Counted from the stretch's first letter, positions 29,211-38,293 are shown. The stretch: DNA of 64,000 bases from Streptomyces chrestomyceticus JCM 4735 (GCF_003865135.1 NZ_BHZC01000001.1:3038001-3102000); one strand, 5' to 3'. The notes: a model not told the origin generated them from the letters alone. Made by a program: numbers and translations.

Positions 29211-29242
29211 GTGCGACGACGGTACGGCGACCGTCCGCTCCC

Positions 29243-29575
29243 TCACACCTTCGCCGTCTGCGGCGACCCCTCCGCGACCAGCGGCTCGACCTCCCGGACG
29301 ACCTTGCGCTCGACGAAGAAGGCAGCGGTCGGGATGGTGCCGGAGAGCAGCACCCACAGCAGCTTGCCGAACTTCCACTTCGCCTTGGACCCCAGGTCGA
29401 AGGCGAAGACGAGGTAGATGATGTAGAGCACGCCGTGGATCTGCGAGACCACGAGCGTCAGGTCCTTGCCCGTGTCGAAGCCGTACTTGGCCACCATGCA
29501 GGCGCACAGGACGAGGAGCATGACGGCGGTGACGTAGGCCATCACCCGGTATCGGGTCAGCACGCTGCGTTTCAT
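29243..29575 (-). CDS. DUF3817 small membrane protein
   Basis: 110 residues, three hydrophobic segments. DUF3817 signature HGVLYIIYLVFAFDLGSKAKW followed by LSGTIPTAAFFVERKV. ATG at 29575 is chosen because residues before it are not family-like. A paralogue with the same motifs lies at 32992-33336. It follows the MarR gene by 53 bases on the same strand and is probably co-transcribed. Function unknown; found across actinobacteria as a YdzA/integral membrane family. Confidence 0.9.
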   Translation of the reverse strand: MKRSVLTRYRVMAYVTAVMLLVLCACMVAKYGFDTGKDLTLVVSQIHGVLYIIYLVFAFDLGSKAKWKFGKLLWVLLSGTIPTAAFFVERKVVREVEPLVAEGSPQTAKV

Positions 29576-29628
29576 GGTCCGAGCGTAACCGCCCGTTCCG
29601 GGGCGATCTTCGCCGCCCCTACCACGGA

Positions 29629-30138
29629 TCACTCGTCCTGGAAATCACCGGCCGCGACCCGCAGCGGCCGCAGCATCGCGAAGATCTCCGCGCACTCCTC
29701 GGCGCTGTAGGCCCCCAGCCCGAACTCCATCGCCATCAGGTCACGCGTCGCCTTGTCACAGGTCACCCGCCCCTGCTCGGTGATGGACGCCAGCGTGCCC
29801 CGCCCGTCGTTCGGATTCGGCCGCTTGTCCACCAGCCCGGACCTCACCAGCCGGTCGACGGTGTTGGTCACCGAGGTCGGGTGCACCATCAGCCGCTCCC
29901 CGATCTTCGACATGGGCAGCTCCCCCGCCTTGGAGAAGGTGAGCAGCACCAGCGCCTCGTACCGGGCGAACGTCAGCCCGTACGGCTTCAGCACCGCGTC
30001 CACCTCGGACAGCAGGATCTGATGGGCCCGCATGACCGAAGTGATCGCGGCCATGGACGGCACGGCTCCCCATCGTCGCTGCCACAGTTCGTCGGCACGG
30101 GCGATCGGATCGAAGGCAAGACTGAGCGGCTTCGGCAC
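29629..30138 (-). CDS. MarR family transcriptional regulator
   Basis: 169 residues. Winged helix-turn-helix with LTFARYEALVLLTFSKAGELPMSKIG, VHPTSVTNTVDRLVRSGLVDK and the basic wing PNPNDGRGTLASIT. The long N-terminal helix and C-terminal helices would form the dimer. It precedes the DUF3817 gene and, two genes on, icmA with its 20-base palindrome; regulation of icmA by it is an inference. Start ATG at 30138; only a weak AGGG upstream. Confidence 0.92.
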   Translation of the reverse strand: MPKPLSLAFDPIARADELWQRRWGAVPSMAAITSVMRAHQILLSEVDAVLKPYGLTFARYEALVLLTFSKAGELPMSKIGERLMVHPTSVTNTVDRLVRSGLVDKRPNPNDGRGTLASITEQGRVTCDKATRDLMAMEFGLGAYSAEECAEIFAMLRPLRVAAGDFQDE

Positions 30139-30234
30139 GCCATCGACCCTACCGGTCGGCCATATCGTGGTCAGCCCTGTCTCAGGGTTCGGTATCCGGG
30201 GGGACCATCTTCCGATCCGGGGTGCTGCCGTGCT

Positions 30235-31548
30235 TCAGGTGGCCCCGCCGACGGGCGCGGTCTCCGTGTCCCCAGGGAGCGGCAGCCGGTCGCCGCGCGT
30301 CCGCCGGACCTGGAACACCACCAGCAGCACCGCCACCACCCCCACCACCCCACCAGCCGGCATCACCACCCGCAGCGGCGCGAGCTCGGCCGCCACCCCC
30401 GCCGCCCCCATCCCCAAGCCCATGATCGTCATGCGGCCCGCCTGCATCACTGTCATGGCCTGGCCCAGGAGGGCGTCGGGTACGGCGGTCACGAACCAGC
30501 GGTCGACGCCGAAGTTGTAGGCGATGCCGGTGCCGGTCAGGACCAGGAGTGCTACCGCCCAGCCGAGTGAGGGGCGGGTGGCGAAGCCCAGGGAGGGGAG
30601 GACGCAGAAGATGGCCAGGGGGAAGGTGAGGCGGGTGCGGGACCGGGGGCTCAGGTAGGTGCCGGCCAGGGTTTCGGCGGTGATCGCGCCGATGGGCATG
30701 GCGCACATGAGCAGGCCGGCCGCTGCCGGGCCCGCGCCGAGGGAGTCCGCGTACGGGATGAGCAGTGCTTCGGGGATGACGACGAAGGTCGGGGGGAGCC
30801 AGGTCAGGAGGAGAAGGGAGCGGATGCGGCGGTCGGAGAGGAGGTGTCGGGTGCCGGTCAGGGAGGCGCCCAGCAGCGCCCCGGGGGTCGTAAAGCGCGC
30901 GGGGCGGGGGTGGGTGCCGAGGCGTAGGAGGAGGGCCGAAGCGAGGAACGTGGCGGCGGTGACGGCGAGCACCGCGCCGGGTGCCACCGCGGCCAGGAGC
31001 AGGCCCCCGGCGGCGAAGCCGACCAGTTGTGCGCCTTGGTTGACGATGCGGATCAGCGAGCGTCCCAGGACGAACAGGTCGCCGTCCCCCAGTACGTCGC
31101 CCAAGGTCCCGGCCCGGGTTCCGGCGAAGACGGGGGCTATGGCGGCGGTCGCGCAGCGCAGGGCCAGCAGGACGGCGACCGGCGTGCCCGGGGCCGGCAT
31201 CGCGGCGGCGCAGGCCGCGCACAGCAGGTCGCAGACGACGAGGACGCGGCGGGCCGGGTAGCGGTCGGCGACGGCGGAGAGCAGGGTGCCGCCGACCACG
31301 TACGGCAGCAGGCCCAGCGCGAACGTGAGCGCGCTCAGCAGCGGCGATCCGGTGAGCCGGTAGACGAGTACGGAGAGCGCGATCTCGCAGAGGACGACGC
31401 CGAGCGAGGAGAGGAGGTGGGCGGCGAAGACGGAGCGGAATTCGGGGACGGCGAAGACGGCGCGGTAGCCGGTTCCGGCAGGGGGTGGCGGTGGCTCCGA
31501 GCGCGGCTCGGCGGGGCCCGTGGTGGCGGGCCCGGAGGGGACGGGCAT
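30235..31548 (-). CDS. MFS transporter
   Basis: 437 residues with about 11-12 hydrophobic segments. Motif-A-like ADRYPARRVLVVCDLL follows the second segment, and PIGAITAETLAG and GIAYNFGVDRWF occur in the second half. The N-terminal 30 residues are Pro-rich and cytoplasmic. ATG at 31548 is chosen because residues upstream are out of family. It is divergent from an ArsR-like regulator (31667), with 118 bases between, which suggests an exporter controlled by that regulator. Substrate unknown. The C-terminus is Pro/Thr-rich. Confidence 0.9.
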   Translation of the reverse strand: MPVPSGPATTGPAEPRSEPPPPPAGTGYRAVFAVPEFRSVFAAHLLSSLGVVLCEIALSVLVYRLTGSPLLSALTFALGLLPYVVGGTLLSAVADRYPARRVLVVCDLLCAACAAAMPAPGTPVAVLLALRCATAAIAPVFAGTRAGTLGDVLGDGDLFVLGRSLIRIVNQGAQLVGFAAGGLLLAAVAPGAVLAVTAATFLASALLLRLGTHPRPARFTTPGALLGASLTGTRHLLSDRRIRSLLLLTWLPPTFVVIPEALLIPYADSLGAGPAAAGLLMCAMPIGAITAETLAGTYLSPRSRTRLTFPLAIFCVLPSLGFATRPSLGWAVALLVLTGTGIAYNFGVDRWFVTAVPDALLGQAMTVMQAGRMTIMGLGMGAAGVAAELAPLRVVMPAGGVVGVVAVLLVVFQVRRTRGDRLPLPGDTETAPVGGAT

Positions 31549-31666
31549 GGTGGCAGCGTGCCGGGCCGGGCCTTTCGCCCCCAGTCTTTCGGCGGGGCAC
31601 GAATCCATGACGGATACGGCCGCTCGGTGGGAAGAGTGGAGGTATGAGGAGAGGGGGGCCTCGGTC

Positions 31667-32671
31667 ATGCCGCTGGACATGCGCTTCGGCGCGGACGACC
31701 TGCTGCGCATCCGCTTCGCCATCTCGCCGCTCTGCGAGACCCACGAAGCCGTACGGACCCTGCTGCGCACCGACCGGCACGGCTACCACCTGCCCTGGCT
31801 GCGGCGGATGCGGACGGCGCTGGCGGGCCTGGACCTGTCCGCGCTGTGGCTCCTGATGCCGTCGCCGCAGCCCGGCTACACCCCGGACTTCCTGGGGCCG
31901 CCGCCGGAGTCGTCGCTCGCGCCCTTCGAGGAGGAGCTGGCGCGGGTGCGGGCCACGGACCCGGCCGTCGCCCACGCGGAGCTGGCCAAGTCGCTGGCCT
32001 GTACGCCCGGGGCCGCCGCCTCCCCGAAGGGGCGGGCGATGCTGGCGGACCCGGCGGGCGCCGTGCGGGAGCTGGCCGACGCCACCGAACGGGCCTGGCA
32101 CGCCCTGCTGGCCCCGGACTGGCCACGGCTGCGCGCCCTGCTGGAGGCCGAGGTCGCCTACCGGTCCCGGCAGTTGGCGAGCGACGGGCTGGAGAAGCTG
32201 TTCGCGGACCTCAGCCCGCGCATCACCTGGTCCGGCGGCACCCTGACGGTCCGCACCCGCGCGCGGTTCCTCCAGATCCAGGACCTGGACGGGCGGGGCG
32301 TCCTGCTGATGCCGAGCGTCTTCGTGTGGCCCGACGTGGTGAGCGCCTACGAGCCGCACTGGCAGCCCACCGTCCTCTACCCGGCGCGCGGCATCGGCGG
32401 GCTGTGGCAGGAGCCGGAGACCGGCCCGGCGCTGGCCCGGCTGCTCGGCGTGAACCGGGCGGCGGTGCTCGTCGCGCTGGACGAACCGGCCTCGACCACG
32501 GCGCTGGCGCAGCGGCTGGGGCTCGCGCCGTCGTCGGTGTCGGCGCAGTTGTCGGTGCTGCGCGACGCCGGTCTGCTGACCTCGCGCCGCCACGGGCACC
32601 AGGTGCTGTACGAGCGGACGCCGCTGGGCATCGCGCTCAGCGCGGGGGGTACGGGCGGCGCGCCGCGCTGA
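31667..32671 (+). CDS. ArsR-type regulator with DUF5937 domain
   Basis: 334 residues. The N-terminal 230 residues (LDMRFGADDLLRIRFAISPL, HLPWLRRM, FADLSPRITWSGGTL) match DUF5937 proteins; the C-terminus carries a winged HTH: STTALAQRLGLAPSSVSAQL, LRDAGLLTSRRHGHQVLY. ATG at 31667 has GAGAGGGGGG upstream; an earlier ATG at 31607 has no site. Divergent from the MFS gene, its likely target. No metal-binding Cys motif typical of metal ArsR repressors is seen. Confidence 0.88.
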   Translation: MPLDMRFGADDLLRIRFAISPLCETHEAVRTLLRTDRHGYHLPWLRRMRTALAGLDLSALWLLMPSPQPGYTPDFLGPPPESSLAPFEEELARVRATDPAVAHAELAKSLACTPGAAASPKGRAMLADPAGAVRELADATERAWHALLAPDWPRLRALLEAEVAYRSRQLASDGLEKLFADLSPRITWSGGTLTVRTRARFLQIQDLDGRGVLLMPSVFVWPDVVSAYEPHWQPTVLYPARGIGGLWQEPETGPALARLLGVNRAAVLVALDEPASTTALAQRLGLAPSSVSAQLSVLRDAGLLTSRRHGHQVLYERTPLGIALSAGGTGGAPR

Positions 32672-32689
32672 GCTCCGGTGTCCGGACGG

Positions 32690-32995
32690 TCAGTTCTCCG
32701 AGCCCGCCGCGAGGTGGCGCTCGACGGTCTCGACCTTGGCGGTCAGGCCGTCGGTGACGCCCGGCCTGATGTCGGCCTTCAGGACGAGCGAGACCCGCCC
32801 GGCGCGCGCCTCGACGGCGGCCACGGCGCGCTTGACGACGTCCATGACCTCGTCCCACTCACCCTCGACGGACGTGAACATCGCGTCCGTACGGTTGGGC
32901 AGCCCGGACTCGCGGACCACCCGTACGGCGTCGGCGACGTACTCACCGACGTCTTCACCCACCCCCAGCGGGCTGACCGAAAATGCGACGATCAT
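32690..32995 (-). CDS. MTH1187/YkoF-type thiamine-binding family protein
   Basis: 101 residues. [31 protein letters not shown] and [19 protein letters not shown] are the features of the DUF77 ferredoxin-like fold, some members of which bind thiamine. ATG at 32995 overlaps the stop of the upstream DUF3817 gene (ATGA). No thiamine riboswitch is seen upstream. Cytoplasmic, probably a small oligomer. Confidence 0.9.
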   Translation of the reverse strand: MIVAFSVSPLGVGEDVGEYVADAVRVVRESGLPNRTDAMFTSVEGEWDEVMDVVKRAVAAVEARAGRVSLVLKADIRPGVTDGLTAKVETVERHLAAGSEN

Positions 32996-33336
32996 GCGTT
33001 GACCACACCTTCCCGGCGGGCGCGGGCGGCGATGACGGTGGCCTCGGCCTCGCGCTTGAGCATCCGCTCGGCGAAGAAGCCGCCCGTGGGCAGCACGGAG
33101 AGCACGAAGTACAGCGCGGCGGTCTTGAACTGCCACTTGGTGCGGTTCCAGGCGTCCAGCCAGAACACCACGTACAGGATGAACAGGACGCCGTGCACCA
33201 TGCCCATCACCATCACACCGTTGAAGCTGGTGGTCCGCTTGAGGACCGAGCAGACGAGCAACAGCAGGAACGAAACCGCCTCGGGGGCGGAGACCAGGCG
33301 GAGCCGGCGCAGGGCGGAAGCGGTCTTGATGTCCAC
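32992..33336 (-). CDS. DUF3817 membrane protein (second copy)
   Basis: 114 residues. [39 protein letters not shown] and [20 protein letters not shown] are the same blocks as in the copy at 29243, with many substitutions. GTG at 33336 follows GAGG. Coupled to the thiamine-binding-type gene by an ATGA overlap. Three membrane segments. Confidence 0.9.
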   Translation of the reverse strand: MDIKTASALRRLRLVSAPEAVSFLLLLVCSVLKRTTSFNGVMVMGMVHGVLFILYVVFWLDAWNRTKWQFKTAALYFVLSVLPTGGFFAERMLKREAEATVIAARARREGVVNA

Positions 33337-33452
33337 GGGAACCTCGTTCGGGTGGCAGGTGGCGGCAGGGCGCGCTTGTGCGGCATTTCACAAGGGCGTC
33401 ACCATTGTTGCAGGCCCGCAAAGGATCACTGTTCAGGGGTCGGTACGCCGGT

Positions 33453-33458
33453 TACCTT
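33453..33458 (+). promoter_or_regulatory. -10 element of a leaderless AIM24 operon
   Basis: TACCTT ends seven bases before the GTG at 33466, and no ribosome site exists there, which is what a leaderless mRNA requires. Confidence 0.5.
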
Positions 33459-33465
33459 CGATCCT

Positions 33466-34104
33466 GTGGCTCAGTTTCGGCTCCAGGGGAGCAAAGTGCT
33501 CGCCGTCGACATGACCGGCGATGCCGTCAAGGCGAAGAACGGCGCGATGGTCGCCTACGACGGCCGGATGACGTTCAAGAAGATGACCGGCGGCGGTGAC
33601 GGGCTGCGCGGCATGGTCACCCGCCGGCTGACCGGCGAACAGATGGAAGTGATGGAGGTGAAGGGCCACGGCACCTGCTACTTCGCCGACCGCGCGAGCG
33701 AGATCAACCTCGTGCAGTTGCACGGCGAGAAGCTGTACGTGGAGGCCAGCAACCTGCTGTGCACCGACGCCGCGCTGCGCACCGGCACCACCTTCACCGG
33801 GCTGCGCGGCGCCTCGCAGGGCAATGGCCTGTTCACCACCACCGTCGAGGGCAGCGGCCAGGCCGCGATCGTCTCCGACGGCCCCGCCGTGGTGCTGCGC
33901 GTCACCAAGCAGTACCCGCTCCAGGTCGACCCGGGCGCGTACGTGGCCCACACCGGCGACCTCAAGCAGCACTTCCAGTCCGGGGTGAACTTCCGCACCT
34001 TCATGGGCGAGGGCTCCGGCGAGTCCTTCCAGATCCGCTTCGAGGGCGAGGGCCTGGTGTACGTGCAGCCCAGCGAGCGCAACACGGTCGGCGGTGAGCT
34101 CTGA
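33466..34104 (+). CDS. AIM24 family protein (first of three)
   Basis: 212 residues. AIM24/TRAP-like beta-barrel signatures: NGAMVAYDGRMTFKK, GHGTCYFAD, LYVEASNLLCTD, GNGLFTTTVEG and GEGLVYVQPS. GTG at 33466 (AQFRLQGSKVLAVDMTGD) is the family-like start; it has no ribosome site and may be leaderless. Function unknown in bacteria; AIM24 was named in yeast mitochondria. Its stop overlaps the next start (TGATG). Confidence 0.9.
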   Translation: MAQFRLQGSKVLAVDMTGDAVKAKNGAMVAYDGRMTFKKMTGGGDGLRGMVTRRLTGEQMEVMEVKGHGTCYFADRASEINLVQLHGEKLYVEASNLLCTDAALRTGTTFTGLRGASQGNGLFTTTVEGSGQAAIVSDGPAVVLRVTKQYPLQVDPGAYVAHTGDLKQHFQSGVNFRTFMGEGSGESFQIRFEGEGLVYVQPSERNTVGGEL

Positions 34105-34754
34105 TGCCGTTCACCTCCGTCAACTCCCGCATGGTGCGGGCGCAGATCGGCCCGGGGCAGCGGATGTACAGCCAGCGCGGCGCGATGCTCGCCTATCAGG
34201 GCGACGTCAGCTTCACCCCCAACATCCAGGGCGGCCAGGGCGGTATCGGCTCGATGATCGGCCGGCGGATCGCCAACGAGGCGACGCCGCTGATGACCGT
34301 GGAAGGGAGCGGAACGGTCCTTTTCGGCCACGGCGGCCACCACATCCATGTCGTCGACCTGACCGGCGAGACCCTGTACGTCGAGGCGGACCGGCTGCTC
34401 GCCTTCGACGGGACGCTCCAGCAGGGCACGATGTTCATGGGGTCGCAGGGCGGCGTCATGGGCATGGTGCGCGGCCAGGTCACCGGCCAGGGCCTGTTCA
34501 CCACGACCCTCAAGGGGCAGGGCGCGGTGGCCGTGATGGCGCACGGCGGCGTCATCGAGCTGCCCATCACCCCGCAGGGGCCCGTCCACGTCGACCCGCA
34601 GGCGTACGTGGCGCACCGCGGCGACGTCCGCAACAAGCTCTCCACGGCCCTCGGCTGGCGCGACATGGTCGGCCGCGGCTCGGGAGAGGCGTTCCAGCTC
34701 GAGCTGTCCGGCCAGGGCACCGTCTACGTACAGGCGTCGGAGGAGAAACTGTGA
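34104..34754 (+). CDS. AIM24 family protein (second of three)
   Basis: 216 residues. Seen: QRGAMLAYQGDVSFTPN, GSGTVLFGHGGHHIHVVDLTGETLYVEADRLLAFD, GQGLFTTTLKGQG and GQGTVYVQASEEKL. ATG at 34104 overlaps the stop of the first gene by one base and its own stop overlaps the third (GTGA), so the three proteins are made together, perhaps as a hetero-oligomer. Gly-rich insertion GGQGGIGSMIG. Confidence 0.92.
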   Translation: MPFTSVNSRMVRAQIGPGQRMYSQRGAMLAYQGDVSFTPNIQGGQGGIGSMIGRRIANEATPLMTVEGSGTVLFGHGGHHIHVVDLTGETLYVEADRLLAFDGTLQQGTMFMGSQGGVMGMVRGQVTGQGLFTTTLKGQGAVAVMAHGGVIELPITPQGPVHVDPQAYVAHRGDVRNKLSTALGWRDMVGRGSGEAFQLELSGQGTVYVQASEEKL

Positions 34755-35530
34755 CCGGTCCCGTCGTTTTCGACCCCCACACGCTCCCCTCGGACGACAA
34801 CGTCAACGAGTACACCTTCAGCGTCGACCTGAACGGCCAGTGGTTCCTGCAGAAGGGGAAGATGATCGCCTACTACGGGCGGATCGACTTCCAGGGCATC
34901 GGGCACGGCGCGCTGGACCGCCTGATCGCCCACAGCTTCCATTCGCCTTTGCACGCGGCGGACTGGGTCGTCGCCGAGGGCCAGGGCAAGATGCTCCTCG
35001 CCGACCGGGCGTTCGACGTCAATTCCTACGATCTCGAAGACGGCAACCTGACCATTCGCTCGGGCAACCTGCTCGCGTTTCAGCCATCTCTGTCGCTGAA
35101 GCAGTCGATCATTCCGGGCTTCCTCACGCTGATCGGCACGGGCAAGTTCGTGGCCGCCTCCAACGGCCCGGTCGTCTTCATGGAGCCGCCGATCCGGGTG
35201 GACCCGCAGGCCCTGGTGGGCTGGGCCGACTGCCCCTCGCCCTGCCACCACTACGACCACCAGTACCTGCGGGGATTCCTGGGCGGCGTACGGGCGCACA
35301 CGGGCCTGGGCGGAGTCTCCGGCGAGGAGCACCAGTTCGAGTTCGTCGGGGCGGGCACGGTGCTGCTCCAGTCCACCGAACAACTGATGCCCGAGCTGGC
35401 GACGGGGGAGGTCACGGCCGAGGCGGGGGTGCCGGGCGGGGGTGAGGCAACGCGCCAAAGTGGCTCACAAACGCCGCAGCTACCGGGCGCCCTCGGGGGC
35501 TCCAGCGCCGCTTCGGGCTGTGAGCGGTAG
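34751..35530 (+). CDS. AIM24 family protein (third of three, extended)
   Basis: 259 residues. The core (FLQKGKMIAYYGRIDFQG, GQGKMLLADRAFDVNSYDLEDGNLTIRSGNLLAF, GPVVFMEPPIRVDPQ) is AIM24-like. It differs from its partners by a Cys/His cluster (DCPSPCHHYDHQ, residues about 158-169) that could bind metal, and by a low-complexity C-terminal tail of about 40 residues. GTG at 34751 overlaps the preceding stop. Confidence 0.9.
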   Translation: MTGPVVFDPHTLPSDDNVNEYTFSVDLNGQWFLQKGKMIAYYGRIDFQGIGHGALDRLIAHSFHSPLHAADWVVAEGQGKMLLADRAFDVNSYDLEDGNLTIRSGNLLAFQPSLSLKQSIIPGFLTLIGTGKFVAASNGPVVFMEPPIRVDPQALVGWADCPSPCHHYDHQYLRGFLGGVRAHTGLGGVSGEEHQFEFVGAGTVLLQSTEQLMPELATGEVTAEAGVPGGGEATRQSGSQTPQLPGALGGSSAASGCER

Positions 35531-35627
35531 TCTGCGGACGGTGACCTCGAACGTCTGAGCAAGCGCCCGACCGAGCGCCTGAGGCATGTCACAAGCCATG
35601 ACTAATTCGATATTCAACTTCCACGGG

Positions 35628-35633
35628 TAGAAT
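35628..35633 (+). promoter_or_regulatory. -10 element of a leaderless MarR gene
   Basis: TAGAAT ends seven bases before the ATG at 35640, in an AT-rich stretch with no ribosome site. Confidence 0.55.
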
Positions 35634-35639
35634 TCATTC

Positions 35640-36116
35640 ATGACGACCGACAGCGACACTCCCTGGCTGACCGAGCAGGAGCAGCGAGCCTGGCGCACCC
35701 ACCTGGACGTCAGCCGGCTGCTGATGCACCAGCTGGAGCGCGACCTGCAGCCGTTCGGACTGACCAACAACGACTACGAGATCCTGGTCAACCTCTCCGA
35801 GGCCGAGGACCGGCGGCTGCGCATGAGCGACCTGGCGGCCGCCACCCTGCAGTCCAAGAGCCGCCTGTCCCACCAGATCACCCGGATGGAGAACGCGGGC
35901 CTGGTACGCCGGGAGAGCTGCGAGTCCGACCGCCGCGGTCTGTACGCGGTGCTCACGGACGACGGCTGGGACACCATGCGCCGGGTCGCGCCGCACCACG
36001 TCGCGTCCGTACGGCGGCACTTCATCGACCTGTTCGCCCCCGAGAACCTCGAATCCCTCCGGGCGTCGCTGACCCCGGTGGCCGAGCATCTCCGGGGGCG
36101 CCGCGGCAAGGTCTGA
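35640..36116 (+). CDS. MarR family transcriptional regulator
   Basis: 158 residues. LTNNDYEILVNLSEAEDRRLRMSDLA, TLQSKSRLSHQITRMENAGLVRR and wing CESDRRGLYAVLT show the winged HTH. The ATG at 35640 has no ribosome site but a good -10 seven bases before. It lies after the AIM24 operon and converges with a histidine kinase gene. Ligand and targets unknown; the single Cys in the wing region (RRESCESDRR) could sense oxidants. Confidence 0.92.
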   Translation: MTTDSDTPWLTEQEQRAWRTHLDVSRLLMHQLERDLQPFGLTNNDYEILVNLSEAEDRRLRMSDLAAATLQSKSRLSHQITRMENAGLVRRESCESDRRGLYAVLTDDGWDTMRRVAPHHVASVRRHFIDLFAPENLESLRASLTPVAEHLRGRRGKV

Positions 36117-36168
36117 CGGCTGCGCCGCCGGGGGTACGGGGCGGGCCGTCACGCACCGCCGACGGCCG

Positions 36169-37578
36169 CTACGCCGCCGGCAGCCGCAGTTCGAACACCG
36201 AGCCGTCGCGCACGGTCAGCGTGCCGCCGTGCCGTTCCGCCACGTCGCGGGCGATGGCGAGGCCGAGTCCGGCCCCGCCGTCGTCCCGGCTGCGGGCGTC
36301 GTCGAGCCGTACGAACCGTTCGAAGATCCGCTCCCGCTCCTCCGGCGGCACCCCGGGCCCGTCGTCCTCGACCCGCAGCACGGCCCACCGGCCGTCCCGC
36401 ACCACACCGGCCCGTACGGCACCCGCCGCGTGCCGCTGCGCGTTGTCCAGCAGGTTCCCCAGCACCCTCCCGAGCTGGCTCCGCGACCCGGCGACCTCCA
36501 CGCCCGCCGGCTCGCCCACCTCCACGGCGATCCGGTCGCCCACCCGCTGCGAGACCTCCTCGCGCACCAGCGCCGCCAGGTCGATCCGGGTGTCCGCCGG
36601 CCGCTCCCCCGCGTCCAGCCGCGCCAGCAGCAGCAGGTCGGCGGCCAGGTTCTGCAGCCGTACGGCGTCCTCCACGGCGCCCTCCGCGTCCAGCAGTTCC
36701 GGGTGGGCGATGCCCACCTCCAACTGTGTCCGCAGGCTCGCGATCGGGCTGCGCAGCTCGTGCGAGGCGTCCGCGACGAACCGGCGCTGCCGCTCCACCG
36801 ACTCCTGGAGCGCGCCCAGCGTCTCGTTGGTCGTACGGGCCAGCCGGTCGATCTCGTCCCGCGAGCCCGGCTCCGGCACCCGCCGCGACAGGTCCGTACT
36901 GGCCGTGATCGCCGCCATCTCCCGCCGGATGCCCTCCACCGGGCGCAGCGCCCGCCGCGTGACCAGCCAGGTCACCCCGGCCACGACGAGCAGCAGGCAG
37001 GGCAGCCCGATGAGCATCGCGGTGCGCACCGAGCCCACTGCCTCGCGCTCGGCCGCCAGCGGTGCGCCCGCCCGTACGACGGCCTTGTCGCCCTGGGTGT
37101 CCTTGGCCTCGACGGTGGCGAACCGGTAGTCCGCCGTCCGGTGCCCGACGGTGGCCGTACCGCCGCTGTGCCGGGCCTCGTCGTCGACCTCGCCCGGTTT
37201 GATCTCCCGGTCGTCGTCATCGTCGCCAGAGCCGGCCCCGTCGGGCTGCCGCGCCGTCGGCGGATGCCGCTCCGTCACGGCCTTGCCGTCCACCGCCCGT
37301 ACGTCGTCGCCCGCCGCCAGCACCCGCCCGTCCTCGGCCAGCACCACCACCGGAAGGTCGTCCCCGTCCGGCAGGTCGAGCTTCTCGTACGGCTTGCCGG
37401 TCGCGATCTGCGTCGCGACCTCCCGCGCGGCGTTCTCCGCCTGCAAATCCGCCTGCCCCACCAGGTTGTTCTTCAGCACCAGCAGCAGCGCCGTGCCCGC
37501 CGCGACCAGCGCGACCGCCACCACGAGGGAGGCGCCCGCCGCGGCCCGGACCCGTACCTTCCCGAAGAACCTACGCAC
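36169..37578 (-). CDS. Sensor histidine kinase
   Basis: 469 residues. Membrane segments at about 13-36 and 190-210 bracket an extracytoplasmic domain of about 150 residues with an acidic run GSGDDDDDREIKPGEVDDE that may bind cations or cationic peptides. HAMP, H-box DASHELRSPIASL, N-box NLLDNAQRH, DDGPGV and GAGLGLAIA follow. GTG at 37578 overlaps the regulator gene by 8 bases. Pairs with the upstream regulator and the divergent PepSY gene. Confidence 0.94.
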   Translation of the reverse strand: MRRFFGKVRVRAAAGASLVVAVALVAAGTALLLVLKNNLVGQADLQAENAAREVATQIATGKPYEKLDLPDGDDLPVVVLAEDGRVLAAGDDVRAVDGKAVTERHPPTARQPDGAGSGDDDDDREIKPGEVDDEARHSGGTATVGHRTADYRFATVEAKDTQGDKAVVRAGAPLAAEREAVGSVRTAMLIGLPCLLLVVAGVTWLVTRRALRPVEGIRREMAAITASTDLSRRVPEPGSRDEIDRLARTTNETLGALQESVERQRRFVADASHELRSPIASLRTQLEVGIAHPELLDAEGAVEDAVRLQNLAADLLLLARLDAGERPADTRIDLAALVREEVSQRVGDRIAVEVGEPAGVEVAGSRSQLGRVLGNLLDNAQRHAAGAVRAGVVRDGRWAVLRVEDDGPGVPPEERERIFERFVRLDDARSRDDGGAGLGLAIARDVAERHGGTLTVRDGSVFELRLPAA

Positions 37579-38233
37579 CGGACACCAGCCGGTACCCGGC
37601 GCCGCGCACCGTCGCGATCGCCGCGGCGCCCAGCTTCCGGCGCAGCGCGCTCACGTACACCTCGACGATGTTGTCGTCCCCCTCGTACGCGAAGTCCCAG
37701 ACGTGCTCCAGGATCTCCGCCTTCGACACCACGTCCCCCGCGCGCAGCGCCAGTTGCTCCAGCACGGCGAACTCCTTGGTGGTGAGGACGATTTCTTCCC
37801 CGTCCCGCTCCACCCGCCGGGCCCCCTGGTCGATGCTCAGCTCCCCCACGCGCAGCACGGGCAACGCGGTCCGTCCCCGGCGGCGGAGCAGCGCCTTGAT
37901 CCGGGCCACCAGCACCACGTACGAGAACGGCTTCGTCAGGTAGTCGTCCGCGCCGGTGTCCAGCCCCTCGGCCTCGTCGTACTCCCCGTCCTTGGCCGTC
38001 AGCATCAGGATCGGCACGTCGTTGCCGGCGGCACGCAGCGCCCCGCAGACGCGGTAGCCGTTCATCCCCGGCAGCATGATGTCCAGCACGATCAGGTCGT
38101 ACGTGCCCTCACCCGCCCGGTGCAGGCCCTCCAGGCCGTCGTGCACCACATCGACCGCGTACCCCTCGGCCGTCAGCCCCTTGGCCAGCGACAGGGCCAG
38201 CCGCTTCTCGTCCTCCACGATCAACAGGCGCAT
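37571..38233 (-). CDS. OmpR/PhoB family response regulator
   Basis: 220 residues. Receiver with EDE at 7-9, phospho-acceptor Asp51 (IVLDIMLPGMNG), LMLTAKD and TKPF; winged helix ending TVRGAGYRLVSG. ATG at 38233 is chosen; a GTG at 38239 in frame is possible; neither has a clear ribosome site. It is divergent from the PepSY gene, with CTTCAG repeats between. Confidence 0.94.
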   Translation of the reverse strand: MRLLIVEDEKRLALSLAKGLTAEGYAVDVVHDGLEGLHRAGEGTYDLIVLDIMLPGMNGYRVCGALRAAGNDVPILMLTAKDGEYDEAEGLDTGADDYLTKPFSYVVLVARIKALLRRRGRTALPVLRVGELSIDQGARRVERDGEEIVLTTKEFAVLEQLALRAGDVVSKAEILEHVWDFAYEGDDNIVEVYVSALRRKLGAAAIATVRGAGYRLVSGA

Positions 38234-38256
38234 ACGCACACGATGCCACCGGCCGC

Positions 38257-38293
38257 CTGAAGAGCCCTTCAGGTGACTTCAGCCTGGCTTCAG
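38257..38293. promoter_or_regulatory. CTTCAG repeat array, likely response-regulator box
   Basis: CTGAAG at 38257 and CTTCAG at 38267, 38277 and 38288: one inverted and three direct copies spaced 10-11 bases, i.e. on one helix face, in the gap between the response regulator and PepSY genes. Confidence 0.65.

Noticed and set aside
32690..32995. Thiamine riboswitch regulation of the thiamine-binding-type gene
   Set aside because: The gene is translationally coupled to DUF3817 and no TPP-riboswitch motif is visible upstream.
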